Shown in pieces: positions 58,993-64,000 of a DNA stretch of 64,000 nucleotides. The position numbers and the translations under genes are program-made. Every line of letters starts with the position of its first letter. Position 1 is the first letter of the stretch. The DNA comes from Maritimibacter alkaliphilus HTCC2654 (GTDB lineage Bacteria; Pseudomonadota; Alphaproteobacteria; Rhodobacterales; Rhodobacteraceae). Under the pieces are notes generated by a model. The model was not told the DNA's origin. It was given only the letters and a program-made list of their open reading frames with translations, and made no database searches. The stretch lies in assembly GCF_000152805.1 (NCBI RefSeq), contig NZ_CH902578.1, positions 1,885,728 through 1,949,727 on the forward strand, read 5' to 3'.

Positions 58993-59753
58993 GAGCCTTT
59001 CACCGCGTCCAGCCAGCCGAGCGTTTTTCGCGTGTCGCCCTCGGGCATGTATTCGGCCGAGACCCAGCCCTTGTAGCCGCTGTCGTCCAGCGCGGCGAAG
59101 AAGGCGGGAAAGTCGACCTCGCCCTTCTCGGGTGCCCGCCGACCCGGCGCACTTGCGATCTGGACGTGGACCGCGCGGTGTCCATGCGCCTCCCACACCG
59201 CCATGCCGTCGCCGGTGAGCATCTGCGCGTGATACATGTCGAATTGAAGGTTCACGTTCTTCGCCTTCACCTCGTCCAGAATCTCGGCCGCCTGATCGAA
59301 GTCGTTCAGGAAATACCCCGGCATGTCGGTGCCGTTGAGCGGCTCGATGGTCAGGCTCATCCTGGGCGCCTCAGCCGAGGCCCAGCGCAGATTTTCGACG
59401 AAGGTGGTTCGCGCGACCAGACCGCTCGCCTTGCCGGCCATGACGTGCATGTGCTGCGCGCCCAGCGCCTCGGCGAAGCGGACCGCGCGTTTGAAGTCGT
59501 GACGGAAGCGTTCGGTCAGACCCGGCACGGCCGCAAACCCGCGCTCGCCCCCGGCCCAGTTGGGCGGCGGGCAATTGATGAGCACCATCTGGAGGCCATT
59601 CATGGCGAGCCGCCGGGTCATTTGGGTCACCGCGTCGTCATAGGGAAACAACGCCTCGACCCCGGTGAAGCCGTGGTCGGCGGCAGCGGCAAAACGGTCG
59701 AGGAACGGAAGCTCTTTGAACAGGAGCGAGATATTGGCGGCGAACTTCGGCAT
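58989..59753 (-). CDS. hyi: Hydroxypyruvate isomerase
   Basis: 254 residues, xylose-isomerase-like TIM barrel. Metal and substrate residues are in EALFPYDD, INCPPPNWAGGERG, EPLNGTDMPGYFL, FDMYHAQML and HVQIASAPGRRAPEKGEVDF, all diagnostic for Hyi. Interconverts hydroxypyruvate and tartronate semialdehyde in glyoxylate use. ATG at 59753 has GGGAAG upstream. Confidence 0.93.
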   Translation of the reverse strand: MPKFAANISLLFKELPFLDRFAAAADHGFTGVEALFPYDDAVTQMTRRLAMNGLQMVLINCPPPNWAGGERGFAAVPGLTERFRHDFKRAVRFAEALGAQHMHVMAGKASGLVARTTFVENLRWASAEAPRMSLTIEPLNGTDMPGYFLNDFDQAAEILDEVKAKNVNLQFDMYHAQMLTGDGMAVWEAHGHRAVHVQIASAPGRRAPEKGEVDFPAFFAALDDSGYKGWVSAEYMPEGDTRKTLGWLDAVKGS

Positions 59754-59812
59754 GTCGTCTTCCCTAGCGGTCAATCCATGTTTCGACTAGCCGCAACGGT
59801 GCATCGGACACG

Positions 59813-59839
59813 AAAAAGGGCCGGACGCTGGTCCGGCCC
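59813..59839 (-). terminator. Rho-independent terminator of the OmpA-lipoprotein gene (minus strand)
   Basis: GGGCCGGAC (59818-59826) and GTCCGGCCC (59831-59839), 4-base loop; on the minus strand followed by TTTTT (59817-59813). Lies 24 bases after the gene's stop. Confidence 0.88.
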
Positions 59840-59862
59840 CTTCGTTAACCTTTGGCGCGGTC

Positions 59863-60498
59863 TCAGCCCCGCGGGATGATGAGCACCTCGACGCGACGGT
59901 TCTGGGCCCGGCCCTCGGGCGTCAGGTTGGTCGCGACCGGCTCGCTGTCGCCCTTGCCCACCGCCTGAAGCCGTGCGGCACCGACGCCGTTCGACTGAAT
60001 CACGCCGAGCACGGCCTGCGCGCGGCGCTGCGACAGGGTGAGGTTGTAGCTCGCCTGCCCGGTGTTGTCGGTATGGCCCACGACCTGAACCGACGAATTC
60101 GGATACTCGCGCAGGTTTTCGGCCAGCGCGCGCAGATCGGGGTAAAGGGCGGGCGAAACATCGGCGCTGTCGGTCGGGAACAGGATGCCCTGCGGCATCA
60201 CGACCTTCAGATAGCTGCCGGTGTTGATGACCTGGATCGACGAGTTCGACAGGCTCGAGCGCAGGTCGCCCGCCTGTTTGTCGAGCTGGTTGCCGACCAG
60301 ACCGCCGACGATGGCACCGCCGATGGCGCCGGCCGCCGCGGTGGCTGCACGGTTGCCGGGGATCGCCGCGCCGACAAGGCCGCCGACAGCCGCGCCGGTC
60401 GCGATGCCCGCGCCTTCGCGCTGACCCACGGTCGAGCAGCCGGTCAGCGCCAGAACCGACACCAGCGGCAGGACGAACAGGGGTTTCAGGGTAGTCAT
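59863..60498 (-). CDS. OmpA-family lipoprotein (YiaD-like)
   Basis: 211 residues from ATG 60498. Lipobox LTGC (Cys 21), a glycine-zipper segment (GIATGAAVGGLVGAAIPGNRAATAAAGAIGG, about residues 32-65) that may insert in membranes, and a C-terminal OmpA peptidoglycan-binding domain with VVGHTDNTGQASYN and AQNRRVEVLI. Anchors outer membrane to cell wall. Second OmpA-domain protein in the window. Confidence 0.93.
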   Translation of the reverse strand: MTTLKPLFVLPLVSVLALTGCSTVGQREGAGIATGAAVGGLVGAAIPGNRAATAAAGAIGGAIVGGLVGNQLDKQAGDLRSSLSNSSIQVINTGSYLKVVMPQGILFPTDSADVSPALYPDLRALAENLREYPNSSVQVVGHTDNTGQASYNLTLSQRRAQAVLGVIQSNGVGAARLQAVGKGDSEPVATNLTPEGRAQNRRVEVLIIPRG

Positions 60499-60607
60499 TC
60501 GTGGACCTTTCAGTGGGAATCCGATCTTCGCGGGCAGCATAAGCCCCGGCCCCGCAAGGGGAAAGGCCCGTTCGGCCCGGGTTTCGCGGCGGGCAGCAAA
60601 CCGCCGC

Positions 60608-61477
60608 CTACCCGATGGCCTCGTCGCGCGCGGACTCCCACGCGAGAAGCGCGCGTTTGACCGGCAATCCCCAGTGATAGCCGCCAAGGCCCCCCGATTT
60701 GCGCAGCGCCCGGTGGCACGGGATGATCCAGCTTACCGGGTTTCGCCCCACGGCGGTGCCGACGGCGCGGACCGCTTTGGGGTGGCCGACCGCGCCCGCG
60801 ATCTCGGAATAGGTGGTGACGTGGCCCGAAGGGATCGCGATCAGCGCCTCCCACACCTTGATCTGGAAGGGCGCGCCGATCATGTGAAGCCGCGCCTCGC
60901 CAGTCTGATCGAAAGCCGCCGTGACATCGGGCCGGATCGCCATGGGATCTTCGACGAACGTCGCCTTGGGCCAGCGCGACAGCATATCGGCCATCGCCGC
61001 TTCGGCCCCGGTTTCGGCGGCGAAGGCCAGTCCGCAGATACCCCGGTCCGTCGCCATGACGAGGGCGAGGTCGAAGGGCGAATCGAACCAGCCCCAGCGG
61101 ATCGTCAGACCCTCGCCGCCCTTGGCGTAGTCGCCGGGGCTCATCGCCTCCCACGTCAGGAACAGGTCGTGAAGCCGCCCGGTCCCGGACAGGCCCAGCG
61201 AATTGGCCGCTTCCAACATGGTGAACTTGTCGCGCAGCAGCGCGCGGGCGTGGTCGATGGTCAGGTATTGCTGATACCGTTTGGGGCTGACGCCAACCCA
61301 TTTCGAGAAAACACGCTGAAAATGCGCTGGGCTCATGTTCACTTCGCCCGCCAGCGCGTCGAGCGTCAGGGGCGTTCCGCCCGCCGCGTCGATGGCGTCG
61401 ATGGCCCGACGCATGACGTGATAGTGATAGGCCCCTTCGGCCTCGGTCTCGGGCGTTTTCAGATCAAGCGCGGTCAT
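60608..61477 (-). CDS. AraC-type HTH + methylated-DNA-cysteine methyltransferase (Ada-like without the N-terminal metal domain)
   Basis: 289 residues. AraC HTH at residues ~20-118 (LTLDALAGEVNMSPAHFQRVFSKWVGVSPKRYQ) followed by an Ogt/Ada methyltransferase with active-site IIPCHRAL and the helix AIPSGHVTTYSEIAG. The zinc/methylphosphotriester sensor domain of E. coli Ada is absent, so the trigger differs. Repairs O6-methylguanine in DNA. ATG at 61477 has GGAGACG upstream. Confidence 0.93.
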   Translation of the reverse strand: MTALDLKTPETEAEGAYHYHVMRRAIDAIDAAGGTPLTLDALAGEVNMSPAHFQRVFSKWVGVSPKRYQQYLTIDHARALLRDKFTMLEAANSLGLSGTGRLHDLFLTWEAMSPGDYAKGGEGLTIRWGWFDSPFDLALVMATDRGICGLAFAAETGAEAAMADMLSRWPKATFVEDPMAIRPDVTAAFDQTGEARLHMIGAPFQIKVWEALIAIPSGHVTTYSEIAGAVGHPKAVRAVGTAVGRNPVSWIIPCHRALRKSGGLGGYHWGLPVKRALLAWESARDEAIG

Positions 61478-61561
61478 GGGCGTCTCCTTCGACACCAAAT
61501 TTAGGCGGGGCGCGCCCGTCGGGCGACCCGTTTCCTGCGGTTTAGCGTGGGACGCCGCGCA

Positions 61562-62209
61562 TCACGCAACCTGTCGGATCATCCGCGGGATCTGATCCCG
61601 ATCCGTGCCGCGCAACGCCCGCACCTCCCACTCCGTCAGGCAGAGCCGGGCCGCGCGGGCATGGCTGAGCCTGAGCGATGGTGTCGCCAGCAGGTGCGCA
61701 GGCAGGTCACGTCCGATGGCACCCAGCGTCGCCGGATCGAGCAGCAGCGATTCCGCCCACAGCCCGTTGGCCTGCACAAGGTCATGCACGGGGAGGAGGA
61801 GTTGGGTCAGACAGCTTGCCCCCATCGGGGCGCTGCGCACGCGCAGCCCATCGGCAAGGTGCGCGATTGGCGCGAGGGCTTCATCCACCCCCAGATGCAA
61901 CTCCACCGCCGCGCCCGACAAAAGAACCCGGTGCGCGGGCGCGAGCCAGGTCGCGTGGGTCGGGCCGCCATCCCCCAATGCACCCTCGGCGATCTCGACC
62001 AGGGCGAGGTCCGGTTGCAGGGCGGCATCACCCGGGGATACGCGAATGCGCCCGACCCAAAGGACGGGCTGAACCCCGTGGTCGCGCGTGAGCACACGGT
62101 CGCCGGTCGCCAGCCATTCGACGGGCAATTCGCCGTCGGTCGTCATCACATGCGTTCCGGGACCGAACCCCGGCATCGTCGCGATCTGGCTGTGCATTCT
62201 GGCTGTCAT
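61562..62209 (-). CDS. Hint (Hedgehog/intein-like) domain protein
   Basis: 215 residues. After a short N-terminus comes the Hint opening GFGPGTHVMTTDGELPVEWLATGDRVLTRDHGVQPVLWVGR and later LAPAHRVLLSG and VQANGLWAESLLLDP, the Hint-2 pattern. The residue before the Hint domain is Gly rather than the Cys needed for standard self-cleavage, so activity is uncertain. This family is common in Rhodobacterales; the role is unknown. ATG at 62209 (MTARMHSQ) selected from its spacing to GGATCGGGG. Confidence 0.82.
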   Translation of the reverse strand: MTARMHSQIATMPGFGPGTHVMTTDGELPVEWLATGDRVLTRDHGVQPVLWVGRIRVSPGDAALQPDLALVEIAEGALGDGGPTHATWLAPAHRVLLSGAAVELHLGVDEALAPIAHLADGLRVRSAPMGASCLTQLLLPVHDLVQANGLWAESLLLDPATLGAIGRDLPAHLLATPSLRLSHARAARLCLTEWEVRALRGTDRDQIPRMIRQVA

Positions 62210-62319
62210 GCCCCGATCCTTGGACCTTTGCGCATCACCAGACCAGAAAAAGCGAAACACGAGGTTAAGACCCGCACACCAACTTGCGCCCCCCGCCGAA
62301 ACCCCCGATACGGGGATCG

Positions 62320-62964
62320 ATGGCCAAGCAAATGGACTATATGACGATCCGCGAGGTGTTCCGCCGGTTACACGAGGCCGAGCCGGAGCCGAAGGGCGAA
62401 CTGGAGCACGTCAACGCCTATACGCTCGTCGTCGCCGTGGCGCTGTCGGCGCAGGCGACGGACGCAGGCGTGAACAAGGCCACGCGCGAGCTGTTCAAGA
62501 TCGCGGATACGCCCGCCAAGATGCTGGCGCTGGGCGAAGCGGGCCTGACCGAGCATATCAAGACCATTGGCCTCTTTCGCCAGAAGGCCAAGAACGTCAT
62601 CAAGCTCTCGCAGATCCTCGTCGATCACTACGGCGGCGAGGTGCCCAATAGTCGCGCCGCCCTGCAATTGCTGCCCGGTGTGGGCCGCAAGACCGCGAAC
62701 GTGGTCCTGAACATGTGGTGGCACTATCCGGCGCAGGCGGTGGACACCCACATCTTTCGCGTCGGCAACCGGACGGGCATCTGCCCGGGCAAAGACGTCG
62801 TCGCCGTCGAACGCGCCATCGAAGACAATGTCCCGGCGGATTACCAGCAGCACGCCCATCACTGGCTGATCCTGCACGGGCGCTACACCTGCAAGGCACG
62901 CAAGCCCCTGTGCGGCACCTGCCTGATCCGCGATCTCTGCCAATTCGAGGAGAAGAACCTTTGA
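62320..62964 (+). CDS. nth: Endonuclease III
   Basis: Base-excision-repair glycosylase/AP lyase for oxidised pyrimidines. 214 residues: helix-hairpin-helix LPGVGRKTANVV with the catalytic Lys (GRK), catalytic Asp in VDTHIFRV, and the four-Cys iron-sulfur cluster CKARKPLCGTCLIRDLC. ATG at 62320. Its TGA overlaps the next start (TTGA). Confidence 0.96.
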   Translation: MAKQMDYMTIREVFRRLHEAEPEPKGELEHVNAYTLVVAVALSAQATDAGVNKATRELFKIADTPAKMLALGEAGLTEHIKTIGLFRQKAKNVIKLSQILVDHYGGEVPNSRAALQLLPGVGRKTANVVLNMWWHYPAQAVDTHIFRVGNRTGICPGKDVVAVERAIEDNVPADYQQHAHHWLILHGRYTCKARKPLCGTCLIRDLCQFEEKNL

Positions 62965-63950
62965 CCAAACGCTTCCAGGTCGTCGGCATCGGCAACGCCA
63001 TCGTCGACGTCATCACCCAGAACACCGACGACTTCCTCGAACACATGGGGATCGAAAAGGGCATCATGCAGCTCGTCGAAAAGGAACGCGGCGAAACGCT
63101 CTATGGCGCGATGGAGAACAGGGTGCAGGCGCCGGGCGGGTCGGTCGCCAACACGCTCGCCGGGCTCGGGAACCTGGGCCTGTCGACCGGCTTCCTCGGA
63201 CGCGTGCGCGACGATTCGCTGGGGCGTTTCTACGCGCATGAGATGGCCGAGGACGGGACGGTCTTCGTCAACGCGCCGGTGAAGGACGGCGAGCTTCCGA
63301 CCTCGCGCTGTATGATCTTCGTCACGCCCGATGGCGAGCGGTCGATGAACACCTATCTCGGCATCTCGTCGGAAATCTCCGAAGCCGACGTGCCGGAAGA
63401 AGCCGCGCGCGATACCGAGGTCATGTTCCTCGAGGGCTATCTCTACGACAAGGACAAGGGCAAGGCGGCCTTCAACCGCGCCGCCGAGATCACGCACAAG
63501 GCCGGCGGCAAGGTGGGCATCTCGCTCTCCGACCCGTTCTGCGTGGAACGCCACCGCGACGATTTCCGCCGCTTCGTGAAAGAAATGGATTTCGTGATCG
63601 GGAACGAACACGAATGGCAGTCGCTCTACCAGACCGACCTGTCGGCGGCGCTGGAACTGGCCGCCGCCGAATGTGGTCTGGCCGTGTGCACCCGGTCCGG
63701 CGCCGACGTGGTGCTGATGCAGGGCGAGAAAGAGGCCGTGGTGCCGGTGAACCGGATCGACCCGGTCGACACCACCGGCGCGGGCGACCAGTTCGCCGCC
63801 GGCTTCCTTGCAGGCTACGCGCTCGGCCATGACCTCGAGACCTGCGGTCGCATGGGTGTCATCGCGGCGGGCGAGGTCATCAGCCACATCGGCCCGCGCC
63901 CCGAGGCCGACCTGAAAGAGCTGTTCCGCAAGAACGGCATCGCGCTTTAG
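62961..63950 (+). CDS. PfkB-family sugar/nucleoside kinase (adenosine kinase-like)
   Basis: 329 residues. PfkB motif 1 region PGGSVANTLAGLGNLGL and motif 2 DTTGAGDQFAAGF, with the Asp base, are intact. Start is TTG at 62961, which overlaps the nth stop (TTGA) and follows CGAGGAGAAG; it begins (M)TKRFQVVGIGNAIVDV, the family N-terminus. In Rhodobacterales this gene is usually annotated as adenosine kinase. The last bases of the window after it hold a hairpin (GGCGGG..CCCGCC). Confidence 0.92.
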   Translation: MTKRFQVVGIGNAIVDVITQNTDDFLEHMGIEKGIMQLVEKERGETLYGAMENRVQAPGGSVANTLAGLGNLGLSTGFLGRVRDDSLGRFYAHEMAEDGTVFVNAPVKDGELPTSRCMIFVTPDGERSMNTYLGISSEISEADVPEEAARDTEVMFLEGYLYDKDKGKAAFNRAAEITHKAGGKVGISLSDPFCVERHRDDFRRFVKEMDFVIGNEHEWQSLYQTDLSAALELAAAECGLAVCTRSGADVVLMQGEKEAVVPVNRIDPVDTTGAGDQFAAGFLAGYALGHDLETCGRMGVIAAGEVISHIGPRPEADLKELFRKNGIAL

Positions 63951-63960
63951 GAGTTTCGCG

Positions 63961-64000
63961 GCGGGCTTGCGCCCGCCACGATCCGCTGGAGGGGCCAGCC
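63961..64000. repeat. Possible fourth copy of the dispersed hairpin repeat, cut by the window end
   Basis: After the kinase gene comes a hairpin (GGCGGGCTTGCGCCCGCC) and then GGAGGGGCCAGCC at the very end, which resembles the first arm and loop in copy A (GAGGGGACCAGTCCCC). Too short to confirm. Confidence 0.4.

Noticed and set aside
61562..62209. An intein interrupting a host gene
   Set aside because: The Hint protein has its own start and no flanking extein sequences.
1..64000. CRISPR arrays, tRNA or rRNA genes, prophage
   Set aside because: No regularly spaced direct repeats, no cloverleaf sequences with TTCGAATC-type arms in gaps, no phage structural genes were seen; small tRNA-like matches would need a dedicated scan.

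Overview
The window is GC-rich chromosomal DNA from an alphaproteobacterium, most likely order Rhodobacterales (Roseobacter/Paracoccaceae lineage). The grounds are the divergent fnrL-hemN pair with an FNR box, a membrane-anchored CycM-type cytochrome c, an alphaproteobacterial-type GshA, a short SRP RNA, and dense GC-rich genes with many 1-4 bp stop/start overlaps. No tRNA, rRNA, CRISPR array or prophage was seen. Nearly everything is core housekeeping; two segments are clearly accessory.

Layout. 1-12 kb: universal stress protein (cut by the window edge), a small lipoprotein, fnrL<>hemN, a GlcD-like FAD oxidoreductase, hemC<>hemE, a methyltransferase, SRP RNA (minus strand), nudC, an SRPBCC protein, an FkbM methyltransferase, pheA and a cytochrome c. 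12.6-18.5 kb: a complete yejABEF peptide importer. 18.5-26.2 kb: a D,D-carboxypeptidase with SPOR domain, HAD hydrolase, clpS, RsmC-like methyltransferase, an SDR that has lost its catalytic residues, two paralogous lipoproteins and hemF. 26.28-28.74 kb: an intact IS1595-family element with a P63C-type passenger gene, perfect 8-bp target duplication, inserted into a copy of a dispersed hairpin repeat. 28.9-41 kb: dnaX-ybaB-recR, an ABC exporter, an S49 peptidase operon that hides a 52-residue zinc-ribbon membrane protein, uvrC, pgsA-moaD-moaE. 41-51 kb: dgkA, a large OmpA-domain protein, ubiA<>rsmE, gshA, CPBP protease, thioesterase<>MarR with twin operators. 51.5-52.7 kb: a low-GC island with a DnaG-type zinc domain fused to a TIR/deoxyribosyltransferase-like domain, preceded by a coupled 41-codon ORF. 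52.8-64 kb: acyl-CoA ligase<>NADP oxidoreductase-SDR, MerR<>CDF zinc module, WYL regulator-VOC pair, hydroxypyruvate isomerase, OmpA lipoprotein, Ada-like protein, Hint protein, nth and an adenosine kinase-like gene.

How genes work together. Heme synthesis is spread through the first 26 kb (hemN, hemC, hemE, hemF), with both the oxygen-independent and oxygen-dependent coproporphyrinogen oxidases and the oxygen sensor FnrL that should switch hemN on. DNA maintenance (dnaX, recR, uvrC, nth, Ada-like) and envelope functions (yej, carboxypeptidase, pgsA, dgkA, OmpA proteins) make up much of the rest.

The best candidate for an undescribed system is the 51.5-52.7 kb island: a protein whose first ~95 residues look like the zinc domain of the replication primase, joined through a helical linker resembling an effector-associated domain to a domain of the TIR-like/nucleoside deoxyribosyltransferase-like kind found in bacterial conflict systems. 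It could be a defence gene that watches DNA replication. This is inference from domain architecture. The second candidate is the IS1595 element with its passenger gene and structured non-coding end.
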